Origin: Pseudomonas alkylphenolica
GTDB lineage: Bacteria > Pseudomonadota > Gammaproteobacteria > Pseudomonadales > Pseudomonadaceae
Reading direction: 5' to 3'
DNA length: 64,000 nucleotides
Assembly: GCF_004025535.1 (NCBI RefSeq)
Contig: NZ_QJRG01000047.1
Location: 806,001-870,000, forward strand
This document shows positions 51,316-59,460 of the stretch, in pieces. Within the stretch, counting starts at the first letter, position 1. Each line of letters begins with the position of its first letter. The position numbers and the translations under genes were made by a program. Under the pieces are notes generated by a model. The model saw only the letters and a list, made by a program, of their open reading frames with translations, made no database searches and was not told the DNA's origin.

Positions 51316-52881
51316 ATGAAATCTGAATACGAGCTGTCCCTCAAGGATTACATCGCGATCATCAAGGACCGGGCCCTGCTGTTGGGGATCAGTATCGTGG
51401 TGATACTCGCGGTGACGGTAGCGGTGGCAGTGACGGTGCCGCCGCTGTATCAGTCCACGGGGACCATTCTTGTCGAGTCGCAGCAGATTTCTCCGGACCT
51501 GGTGTCAGCCAACAACAACAGCTTCGCCGATGAGCGCATCGAGGTGATCCGGCAGCGGGTCATGACCCGCGACAACCTGTTGCGCATCATCGACAAGTAC
51601 GGTTTGTATGCCGACAAGGGCAGGCGCTTCAGCGAGTCCGACAAGATCGACCAGATGCGCAATGCCATCGTGGTTGCCACCCTCAGCACCTATGTCAAAG
51701 GGCGCGGGGAGGCAACCGTTGCCTTCAATGTGTCCTTTGAGCACAAGCGTGCCGATGTGGCCAAGGACGTCGCCAACGAACTGGTCACCTTGTTTCTCAA
51801 CGAGAACCTCAAGCAGCGTACCGAGCGGGCCAGCGAAACCACCGAGTTTCTCACCCAGGAGGCCAACAAGCTCGGCGCCGAACTGGCCAGCCTGGAAAAC
51901 CAGCTGGCCGACTTCAAGCAAGCCCATGCCAATGCCTTGCCTGAACACCAGGCGTTGCGCATGAGCATGCTGTCGCGCTCGGAGCTGGAGTTCAGGGAAG
52001 TCGACCGTGACTACAAGGCGGCCCAGGAAGAGCTGCGCTACATGGAGCTGGAATTGTCGGCAGCCAATGCCGGCCTGGCCACCAAAGCGGACGGCAGCCG
52101 GCCAACGCCAGCAGAGCAGCAGCAAGACCTGCCCAGCCTCAAGGCCGAGTACGCACAGCTGTTGACCCGCTATAAAGAAGCACACCCGGATGTGGTGGCG
52201 GTCAAGCGCAAGATCCAGGCCCTTGAGGCCACCGGTGGCAAAGGCGCAACCACCTCGACGGTGAGCCTGGATGTAGCGCGGGTTCGCACCCGCATCAGTG
52301 CTGCGCAGGAACGTATTGCTTCACTGGCCGAGCAGAAGCGCCAGCTGGTGAAGAAGATGGAAGGCTACGAGGCCGAGATTCTCGAGGCGCCGCAAGTCGA
52401 GCGTGGCCTGGTGACCTTGATGCGTGACCATGACAACGCGCGCAAGAAATATGAAGAAATTCGGGCCAAGGAAATGGGCGCGAAAATTACCGAAAGCCTG
52501 GAGCAGGAAAACAAGGCAGAGCGGTTTGTGCTGCTGGAGCCTCCGCTGATGCCGGAGAAACCGGTCAAACCCAATCGCAAGAAAATCGTCGCACTGGGCA
52601 TGGTGCTGGCACCGGCAGGTGGCGCTGCATTGGTGATGCTGCTTGAAATGCTCAACCAGCGGGTGCGCGGTGTGGGTGCCCTGGAGAGCGTGGTGGGTAA
52701 ACGGGTACTGGTAGCCATTCCGTTTATTACAACGCAAGCGGAACTGGCACAGCGCAAGAAGTGGCGAAAGCTGCTGATTGTCGCAGGTGTGGTACTGGCG
52801 GCTATCCTGTTGGTACTGGTACACCTGCTTTACATGCCTTTGGACCTTCTGCTGTTTAAAGCTATGGCTCGGTTTGAATAG
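51316..52881 (+). CDS. Polysaccharide chain-length determinant (Wzz/GNVR type)
   Basis: A 521-residue inner-membrane co-polymerase (PCP family). The Wzz domain begins ELSLKDYIAIIKDRALLLGI with TM1 at about 20-42. A long coiled coil spans about 170-400 (ETTEFLTQEANKLGAELASL and repeats). The GNVR-type region is ARKKYEEIRAKEMGAKITES at about 375-400, followed by PPLMPEKPVKPNRKKIVALG and hydrophobic segments near 425-445 and 485-505. It is separate from the kinase (next gene), as in exosortase-type loci and Gram-positive systems. It controls chain length and cooperates with the OPX protein. Confidence 0.9.
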   Translation: MKSEYELSLKDYIAIIKDRALLLGISIVVILAVTVAVAVTVPPLYQSTGTILVESQQISPDLVSANNNSFADERIEVIRQRVMTRDNLLRIIDKYGLYADKGRRFSESDKIDQMRNAIVVATLSTYVKGRGEATVAFNVSFEHKRADVAKDVANELVTLFLNENLKQRTERASETTEFLTQEANKLGAELASLENQLADFKQAHANALPEHQALRMSMLSRSELEFREVDRDYKAAQEELRYMELELSAANAGLATKADGSRPTPAEQQQDLPSLKAEYAQLLTRYKEAHPDVVAVKRKIQALEATGGKGATTSTVSLDVARVRTRISAAQERIASLAEQKRQLVKKMEGYEAEILEAPQVERGLVTLMRDHDNARKKYEEIRAKEMGAKITESLEQENKAERFVLLEPPLMPEKPVKPNRKKIVALGMVLAPAGGAALVMLLEMLNQRVRGVGALESVVGKRVLVAIPFITTQAELAQRKKWRKLLIVAGVVLAAILLVLVHLLYMPLDLLLFKAMARFE

Positions 52882-52892
52882 GGAAAGTAGCG

Positions 52893-53699
52893 ATGGACAG
52901 GATAACGCCGGCTGTTGGAAAAAATGTTCACCAGGTTACGCCCGGCTCTGCGGAGGCTCCGCTTGTAGCGCCCTCGGTTGAGCCGACCGAAGCACTGGGG
53001 CAATTCGACTATGTGCGCACCCGGGTCGTGCCGTTACGGGCAGAGCACCTTGAGCGCCACCGTATCGTGGCGTACAACAAAAACTCGAACATGAGTTGGG
53101 CCTTTGACTTGCTGCGCACCCAGGTGCTGCAGACCATGGAAGAGAACGGCTGGCGCACACTGGCGATCACCTCGCCGACGCCCGAGGCGGGCAAAACGGT
53201 GTTGGCGATCAACCTGGCGATGAGTATTGCCCACCACACGACCAAGACGGCGCTGCTGGTGGACTTTGACTTGCGTCGGCCGCGGGTCGGCAGCAGCCTT
53301 GGGCTGCCGATGGACAAGTCGCTCAATGAACTGCTCGCCAACAAGGCCGGGCTGGAGGAGGTCCTGGTCAACCCGACACTGCCGCGCTTTGTCGTGCTGC
53401 CCACGCGCGAGCCGATTGCGCTGTCCACCGAGATGCTGTCATCGCCCAAGGTCAACAACCTGATCAGCGATCTGCGCGAGCGCTATGACTCGCGGATCTG
53501 CATCTTCGACTTGCCGCCGCTGCTGAGCTCCGACGACGCGATCACCGTACTGCCCAAGTTCGACTGCGTGTTGTTGGTGGTGGCCAACGGAGTGAACAGC
53601 AAGAAAGAGATCGAAGACTGCCTGTACCACCTGGCGACCGCCAACCTGATCGGTTCGGTGTTGAACAAGGCGGAGCCGCAGACGCGCTCCTACTACTGA
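52893..53699 (+). CDS. CpsD/BY-kinase-type tyrosine autokinase
   Basis: A 268-residue bacterial tyrosine kinase. Walker A is in TSPTPEAGKTVLAINLAMS (variant loop EAGKT), Walker A' in LLVDFDLRRPRVGSSLGLPM, and Walker B in ICIFDLPPLLSSDDA. The C-terminus ends with only two tyrosines (SYY), a reduced tail compared with Wzc or CpsD. It lies 11 bp after the GNVR protein gene, which supplies the membrane activator domain. It probably regulates polymerisation by phosphorylation cycles. Confidence 0.88.
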   Translation: MDRITPAVGKNVHQVTPGSAEAPLVAPSVEPTEALGQFDYVRTRVVPLRAEHLERHRIVAYNKNSNMSWAFDLLRTQVLQTMEENGWRTLAITSPTPEAGKTVLAINLAMSIAHHTTKTALLVDFDLRRPRVGSSLGLPMDKSLNELLANKAGLEEVLVNPTLPRFVVLPTREPIALSTEMLSSPKVNNLISDLRERYDSRICIFDLPPLLSSDDAITVLPKFDCVLLVVANGVNSKKEIEDCLYHLATANLIGSVLNKAEPQTRSYY

Positions 53700-53711
53700 A
53701 TGCGAATGCAG

Positions 53712-53757
53712 TACCCCTGGTGCCTGGGCTTGGCAGCAAGCCTTAGTGCCAGGGGTA
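53712..53757. terminator. Convergent terminator hairpin between kinase and galE
   Basis: TACCCCTGG (53712-53720) and CCAGGGGTA (53749-53757) form a perfect 9-bp stem; the right arm covers the last codons of galE. It separates the convergent kinase and galE transcripts. Confidence 0.55.
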
Positions 53758-54705
53758 TTGCTGTTCCCACTGCCAGGCGTGGGTGACGATTTCTTCCAGT
53801 GATGCGTGCTGCGGTTGCCAGCCCAGAACGGCTTTGGCCTTGCTGGCGTCTGCTACCAGCGTTGGCGGGTCTCCCGCACGACGTGGCGCGAGGCTGATAT
53901 TGATCTGACGCCCGGTGACGGCGCAGGCGGTGTCGATCACCTGCTGCACGGAAAAGCCCTGGCCGTTGCCGAGGTTGAACACCGTGCTGGCCCCGCCGGC
54001 CTGCAGGTAGTTCACCGCCAGCGAATGTGCCGACACCAGGTCCGCAACGTGGACATAGTCACGAATGCAGGTGCCATCGGGCGTGCTGTAGTCATGACCA
54101 AATACGGTGATGGCGGCCCGGCGGCCCGCCGCGGCTTGCAGGATCAGCGGCAGCAGGTGGGTTTCCGGCTCGTGGCATTCGCCCAGTTGCCCGTCAGGGT
54201 CGGCACCGGCGGCGTTGAAGTAGCGTAAGCACACCGACTTCAGCCCGTAGGCACGGTCAAAATCCTCGAGTATCTGCTCCACCATCCACTTGCTGCGCCC
54301 ATAGGGGTTGATCGGTACCTTGGGGTGCGCTTCGTCGATAGGCACATACTGCGGGTCGCCGTACACGGCCGCACTGGATGAGAAGATCAGGTGTTGGATG
54401 CCGGCACGGACCATGGCCTGCAGCAGTGTCAGGGTCGCCGCTACGTTGTTCTGGTAGTACTTGCCCGGGTCGCTGACCGACTCGCTCACCTGGATGTACG
54501 AGGCGAAGTGGAACACCGCATCAAACTGACACTCGGCAAACAACGCATCCAGGGCGCGCACATCGGCGATGTCGAGCCCCACCCATTTGATCCTGGGTGC
54601 CGTAGGTTCAATGTCTGCCACCACTACATCGTGACCTTCACCGAGCAGGTGCTTGACCATGTGCGAACCGATGTAGCCTGCACCGCCGACAACCAGAAAC
54701 TTCAT
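53743..54705 (-). CDS. galE: UDP-glucose 4-epimerase
   Basis: A 320-residue extended short-chain dehydrogenase. The NAD-binding GGAGYIGSH is at residues 7-15. The catalytic Ser is in FSSSAAVYG, and Tyr/Lys in NPYGRSKWMVE. The UDP-sugar-binding NAAGADPDGQLGECHEPETH block is typical of GalE. It supplies UDP-galactose (or the N-acetyl form) for the exopolysaccharide. It is transcribed against the export genes, in the same direction as the glycoside hydrolase and polymerase genes. Length is slightly short of 338 residues of E. coli GalE, as usual for this clade. Confidence 0.92.
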   Translation of the reverse strand: MKFLVVGGAGYIGSHMVKHLLGEGHDVVVADIEPTAPRIKWVGLDIADVRALDALFAECQFDAVFHFASYIQVSESVSDPGKYYQNNVAATLTLLQAMVRAGIQHLIFSSSAAVYGDPQYVPIDEAHPKVPINPYGRSKWMVEQILEDFDRAYGLKSVCLRYFNAAGADPDGQLGECHEPETHLLPLILQAAAGRRAAITVFGHDYSTPDGTCIRDYVHVADLVSAHSLAVNYLQAGGASTVFNLGNGQGFSVQQVIDTACAVTGRQINISLAPRRAGDPPTLVADASKAKAVLGWQPQHASLEEIVTHAWQWEQQYPWH

Positions 54706-54841
54706 CCAAACCTCCTGGAATCTGTTGTTGTACAGGCGCAGCCTCGAGGACTGCGCAATCGTCCCTAAAAAGCGGGTTGCCGTGCGATGTAGTCAGGCGT
54801 TAAGGACACAGGCCTCCAGTGACTGTAGATGGCGTAATGCC

Positions 54842-57448
54842 CTATTTCAAGAACAGCCAATTGGTCATCTGCTGGCCGTCAAAGGTGATGAGATAGCGCC
54901 CGTCCTGATAGGTCGTCGGCAGTTCTTTGGGGGGCGAAGCAGCGTTGTGGCCGAACAGCTTCAAGCCTTTGGCGGCCTTGATGCTGAGGGTGCCTTCAAG
55001 GGGCTCGACGTTGAAGGGCGTCTTGTCGTTTTCCTTTGGAACCGCCCGGGTACCGAGCGAAATCAGCAGTTCCCGCGACTGGCCGAGCGGCTTGGCATCA
55101 AGGCTTTGCACCACGACACTGGCGTAGGCGGTTTTAACCTTGACCTCGATATTGCCCAGGTTGACTGACTGGCCGCCCAGCCAGCCCGTGGCGGCCTGGG
55201 TCAGCGGTGTGTCGATGGTGTAGAGGCCCTGTTGCCAGTTGCGCCTGAGTTCGCCGGTGTCGGAGGTGGCCTCGCTGGCACCTGCGTCCAGCAGCGACTG
55301 GTCAGGGTCCTGCAGCACCTTGGCGTCCGCGGGAATCACGCTTGGCTGCAGCCATGGCAGCGCGGGCGTTTGCGGCATGGCGATCTGCAGCTTGCCTTTC
55401 TCCATGGCGGTGCGCAGCAGCACCGACTCACTCGGTGAGATCGAACGGTTGAACAGAGTGTCGGCGGTAGGCGCGAAAACGTAGCGGCTGTTGGCTTCAT
55501 GGACATCGCCGCGGCGATAGAGCAAGGCGGCGGCGGGCAGGGTGGCCAGCAACGCCGGGTCATTGTAGGCGTGCCAGTTGTCCGCCGACTGCCAGGCTTT
55601 GTTGAACGCTTGCTGGCTGTAGGCGTATTGCATCAGCGCATCCCAGCCCTGATAGCTGGCGGTGCCGGCCACGTACAGTGGCAGCGAGTGGCGGTCCGGC
55701 ACGGGGAAGGGCTCGGCGTTCCACTCGGTGACGGTGAGCGGCGTGTTGACCACCTGGGCGGCGCCCAGCCAGTTGATCATGCCGTCGCTGGTCAGCGGGT
55801 TTTTCTCCAGCTGGCCGAGGCCACCATAACTGTGGGCATCGATCACGTCGCCGGTGGTCAGGGCCGGTAACGAGCTCAAACCGTTGCCGCCCCAGGTACT
55901 GGTGGTGGCGATCGGAACCTTGACCCCGAGGCTGCGCAGGTGCTCGATCATGTCGACGTTGAAGCGGTGTTCCAGGTCGTTCAGAAACAGCTTGGACGGG
56001 CCGTGCTCCCAGCTGCGCCAGGTCTTGTCTTCGGGCAGGTCGTGGCGCGCGGCAAAGGCTTTGGCCTCGTCCATGAACAGCCGGCTGTGCTTGGGCACCT
56101 CTTTGTCGGGCAGCAGGGCGTTGCCGAAATGGTGGGTGATGTCGTTCTCGTTGGTGATCAGCACTGCGGCAATTGCCGGGTCATCTTTGTAGGCCAGGCC
56201 GGTGTAGGCGTTCACATGGGTCAGGTAGTCCTGGGCAAAGCGTTTCATTGCCTGCTGGATGCTCAGGTTCACGTAGGCATAGCCTTTGAGTTCGGTGCTG
56301 CGCTCACCCTTGGCCAGTTCGTCGAAAGCGTAGATGTTGTCCTTGGCCACGAGGGGGCGCTGCACGTGCAGGTCGAGCCAGACATAAATGCCTTCGTCCT
56401 TGAGGCATTTGATCCACAAGTCGATCTTGCGCTGCGACTCGGCACTCAGGTGCTGGGTGTCTTCAATGAGTGGGCCGTCGCCATAGGTATTGCCAAAGAT
56501 GTTCGGGCTGACCCAGGCCGAGTCATGGTGGTGCAGGCGGACCAGGTTGAAGCCCAGGGCCGACAGGCGTTTGGCCTGCAGCCTGATCTCCTCGTCAGGG
56601 GATTTGAAGATCGCGAATGCCGAGAGGTTGGTGCCCCAGAAGCGGGCGGGTGTGTTGTCGGCAAACTGCAGCTGTTCGCCGGCGGCCTTGACGAAGCCGC
56701 GTTTGCCGGCGGGCTTTTCCTTGGCGTTGAGAAACGACAGGTCGACCGGTGACGTGCCCCAGTCAAGTTGGTCGTCAGGCCATTTGCTGGTGTCTGCCAG
56801 GCCAAAGCGTTCGGTGGTGGTGGGGCCCAGGGCAATATCGCCGGTCAGGCTCAACCGGGCTTTGATCTGCTGGCGGCCGGGGGTGATGGTGTCTTTGTAA
56901 AAAAACGCACGGATTTCGTCGCTGTTGCCGCGCTCGAAGTACACCGTCGTCAGCGGCGGCTCGAAACGCATCTCGATCCGGCGTGCCTGCGTACCCCAGG
57001 CCCAGCCGCGGTTGTCGGGTAGCAATACCGGCTCACCCATTTCCCCGGCAATCAGGGCCGGGTCGAACTGGAACATGATGCCGCCGCCTTTCACCCTTGC
57101 TTGCTTGCTGTGGGCGTCGAGGTCGAACGTCCAGGTCAATGTCTGTGGGTTTTCCTTGCGCACGTCTGCCGCCAGGTCGAAATCCAGGTCCTTGTTCTTG
57201 CCTGCCAGGGAATAGCTGTAGGGACCGTTGACCTTGAGCCCGCCGTAAAAGCCGGTCCAGTTCCAGTTAGCGGCCCAGAAGTTGAATTTCGACAGCATCG
57301 CCGGGCCACCGCCGCGGGTGATGCCGGGCAGGCCGGTCTGTTCATTGACGCTGACGACCCAGTCCGAGGCCACGCTTGCAAGCGGCAATACGAACAGGCC
57401 AACGAGCGCCGAAGCCCGCATGAAGGGGCGCATTGTGGTCATGGGCAT
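54842..57448 (-). CDS. Large secreted clan-A glycoside hydrolase (GH5-like) of exopolysaccharide locus
   Basis: An 868-residue exported enzyme. The signal peptide is near residues 7-28 (ASALVGLFVLPLASVAS). A beta-sandwich of about 200 residues precedes a (beta/alpha)8 barrel: FWGTNLSAFAIF, LGFNLVRLHHHDSAWVSPN, the probable acid/base in VLITNENDITHHFG, and the probable nucleophile glutamate in LTVTEWNAEPF. A C-terminal beta-rich domain follows. The start at 57448 overlaps the polymerase stop as TAATG. It probably trims or releases the polymer in the periplasm, like PslG/AlgL-type enzymes. Family assignment beyond clan GH-A is uncertain. Confidence 0.8.
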   Translation of the reverse strand: MPMTTMRPFMRASALVGLFVLPLASVASDWVVSVNEQTGLPGITRGGGPAMLSKFNFWAANWNWTGFYGGLKVNGPYSYSLAGKNKDLDFDLAADVRKENPQTLTWTFDLDAHSKQARVKGGGIMFQFDPALIAGEMGEPVLLPDNRGWAWGTQARRIEMRFEPPLTTVYFERGNSDEIRAFFYKDTITPGRQQIKARLSLTGDIALGPTTTERFGLADTSKWPDDQLDWGTSPVDLSFLNAKEKPAGKRGFVKAAGEQLQFADNTPARFWGTNLSAFAIFKSPDEEIRLQAKRLSALGFNLVRLHHHDSAWVSPNIFGNTYGDGPLIEDTQHLSAESQRKIDLWIKCLKDEGIYVWLDLHVQRPLVAKDNIYAFDELAKGERSTELKGYAYVNLSIQQAMKRFAQDYLTHVNAYTGLAYKDDPAIAAVLITNENDITHHFGNALLPDKEVPKHSRLFMDEAKAFAARHDLPEDKTWRSWEHGPSKLFLNDLEHRFNVDMIEHLRSLGVKVPIATTSTWGGNGLSSLPALTTGDVIDAHSYGGLGQLEKNPLTSDGMINWLGAAQVVNTPLTVTEWNAEPFPVPDRHSLPLYVAGTASYQGWDALMQYAYSQQAFNKAWQSADNWHAYNDPALLATLPAAALLYRRGDVHEANSRYVFAPTADTLFNRSISPSESVLLRTAMEKGKLQIAMPQTPALPWLQPSVIPADAKVLQDPDQSLLDAGASEATSDTGELRRNWQQGLYTIDTPLTQAATGWLGGQSVNLGNIEVKVKTAYASVVVQSLDAKPLGQSRELLISLGTRAVPKENDKTPFNVEPLEGTLSIKAAKGLKLFGHNAASPPKELPTTYQDGRYLITFDGQQMTNWLFLK

Positions 57449-58974
57449 TACCTGGGTTGAAGGCTGGCGTTGGCAAGGGGTACGGTCTGGGTATGCTTGA
57501 GCCTGCGCACCATCTGGATATAGGCCGCGCCCAATCCACCCAGTGACCAATACACCACGGGAATCACAGTGATGCTGCTGACGGTGAAGATGATCACCAG
57601 AATCCCGATCAAGGTAGCCAGCAGTGAGCGCCCGAGCAGGCGTCGCTCGTCATCCTTGTCGGGAAACTGGCGCAGGGCCTTGCGGATACCCAGCAACACG
57701 CTGGCAAAGAACGTCACGAACAGCCCCAGGCCTACCAGGCCGATGCGCAGGGCCAGGTTCACGTAGGTGTTGACGATGTCGATGATGCCTTCACCCTGGA
57801 TCATCGATTGCATTTCCGGGGTATTGCGGAAGTCGAATGAGCCGAACAACGGGTTGCGCTGGATGACGATCCACGAGTTGTCGAGCAGGCGCTCGCGGTA
57901 GGTGATGTTCTCTTTTTCCAGGTTGCCGATGTAGGGCAGCATGTCGAGCACCTTGTCGCCGCCGGGCACGATGGTCAGCAGGGGAATGCTCAGCACGCCG
58001 GCGATGGCCAGCAGCGACAGACGCTTTACCGCGCCCCGGCCCGTAGCGATAAAGGCGGCGACAATGATCACCGCACCGATCCAGGGGCCACGCGACAGCG
58101 GCACAAACAGCCCGGCGCCCAGCAGCAGGGCGCCCAGTACACGGTTGAGCTTGCTGCGTACAAACGCCTGCACGAAGAGGAACAGGCCGATCGCCACACT
58201 CATCACATAGCCCAGCGCGATGGCCTGGCCTGCAGTGGCGCTGGCGCGCAACGAGCCGCCGCGGCTCAGGTAGCCGGACATGCTCCACTCCATGCCCATG
58301 GCATTGGTCAAGGCGCTGTACAACAACCAGTGGCGGACGGTTTCGGCGACGCCGATCAGCGCCAGTACAAAGGCGGCAAGGACAAACGCCAGGAGCGCGT
58401 CCTTGAAGTCGGCGAGGTTTTTCAGTGCGCGGCTGGCGACGTAGTACGGCAGGAACACGTCGACATACAGGTACAGCGCCTGGCGCAAGGTGTCGGTAAT
58501 GGAGGTTTCGCGCAGGTACAACAGGCCCATGAGGGCAATGCTGGCGCCAAGAAATTTGTCTGGCCAGGTGCGGCCAAAGGCCACGGTATCGGGCTGCTTG
58601 CTCAACGCCAGTGCTGCCGGTAGCAGCACGCACAGGGTCAGCAGGCGAATGCTGTTGAGGTCGATCACGTAGTTGATCACGCCGAAGCCCGGCACCGGCA
58701 CCGAGGCCGTCGGAATCAGGAACAGCAGCATGAAAAACAATGCCATGGGGTTGCGTTCGCGCTTTCGTGCCAGGGTCAGCACGACAACGGCGACGGCCGC
58801 ATACACCCAGAAGCTATGGGAGAAAAAAGCCACCAGGGTCAGGCCGAACCACAGGTTGCGCCGGCGCTTGAAGTCGGCGTAGGGAATCAGGTCTGTGGCG
58901 GGGCGGCGCGCAAGGGTGAACACGATGCCAGCCACCAACAGAATGACGATCAGAGCACGAAAATGTTCAGGCAT
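57448..58974 (-). CDS. O-antigen ligase/polymerase-like membrane protein (Wzy/WaaL type)
   Basis: A 508-residue protein with 10-12 hydrophobic helices. The Wzy_C-type O-antigen ligase domain covers roughly residues 190-450, including the large periplasmic loop (about 350-395: NLEKENITYRERLLDNSWIV then GSFDFRNTPEMQSMIQGEGI). The Arg of ITYRERLLDNSW is the usual catalytic-loop position. It should polymerise the lipid-linked repeat units. The ATG at 58974 is followed directly by helix 1. It is translationally coupled to the glycoside hydrolase gene (TAATG). Confidence 0.85.
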   Translation of the reverse strand: MPEHFRALIVILLVAGIVFTLARRPATDLIPYADFKRRRNLWFGLTLVAFFSHSFWVYAAVAVVVLTLARKRERNPMALFFMLLFLIPTASVPVPGFGVINYVIDLNSIRLLTLCVLLPAALALSKQPDTVAFGRTWPDKFLGASIALMGLLYLRETSITDTLRQALYLYVDVFLPYYVASRALKNLADFKDALLAFVLAAFVLALIGVAETVRHWLLYSALTNAMGMEWSMSGYLSRGGSLRASATAGQAIALGYVMSVAIGLFLFVQAFVRSKLNRVLGALLLGAGLFVPLSRGPWIGAVIIVAAFIATGRGAVKRLSLLAIAGVLSIPLLTIVPGGDKVLDMLPYIGNLEKENITYRERLLDNSWIVIQRNPLFGSFDFRNTPEMQSMIQGEGIIDIVNTYVNLALRIGLVGLGLFVTFFASVLLGIRKALRQFPDKDDERRLLGRSLLATLIGILVIIFTVSSITVIPVVYWSLGGLGAAYIQMVRRLKHTQTVPLANASLQPR

Positions 58975-59265
58975 TGGCTACGGGCACCTATCCGTTGGTG
59001 GACGACGGCTAGCATCATGGCTAATTGAAACTATAGTTACTTCTAGCCATTCAGTCAGAGATGATTTTCTGCCGAAAAACTGACGCGTGGAGCTGATTTC
59101 GTTGCCGGGGGTGGCCGGCCTGTTGGAAACCCTGACCTATACTGCGTATGGCGTACATGGCGCAACGCTGTGTGAACTGTGGGGTAAAAAAGGCGATTGA
59201 GGTGTTTCTGGCGTAGTTAAGTCACTAAGTCTCTATAAAACTTATATGGCATAGGTCCAGGGATC
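58975..59265. promoter_or_regulatory. 291-bp divergent region between polymerase and Tat-peptide genes
   Basis: No gene is seen. It is AT-rich towards both starts (AATTGAAACTATAGTTACTT at 59023-59042; GTCACTAAGTCTCTATAAAA at 59220-59239). Both halves resemble promoter DNA. It should drive the polymerase/hydrolase/galE side and the GMC/acyltransferase/glycosyltransferase side. Confidence 0.45.
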
Positions 59266-59460
59266 ATGGGGAAACTTCAGTTTAGTACGCTGCAGTTGGG
59301 TCGCAGGGGATTTCTTCACGGTTGTGTGGTGCTTGGCCTAGGGGGCGCAACGTTCGGTTTTTCTGCGAGCGCGGCAAGCCTGCCTGCCGCTAAAACCGAG
59401 TTTGTTGTCATCAACGGATGGGTATTGCCTTCCCAGTACTTCCGGAAAGACCCAGCATGA
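59266..59460 (+). CDS. 64-residue Tat-signal mini-subunit of GMC oxidoreductase
   Basis: A 64-residue protein that is almost only a twin-arginine signal peptide. The motif LGRRGFLHG has Arg13-Arg14, followed by a hydrophobic core (VVLGLGGATFGFSASA) with a short exported tail (KTEFVVINGWVLPSQYFRKD). Its stop overlaps the start of the GMC oxidoreductase gene as ATGA, showing tight coupling. Small Tat subunits escort a signal-less flavoprotein in FAD-dependent gluconate, sorbitol and fructose dehydrogenases. This looks like a minimal version of that arrangement. The ATG at 59266 has GGGATC upstream, a weak ribosome-binding site. Confidence 0.75.
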   Translation: MGKLQFSTLQLGRRGFLHGCVVLGLGGATFGFSASAASLPAAKTEFVVINGWVLPSQYFRKDPA

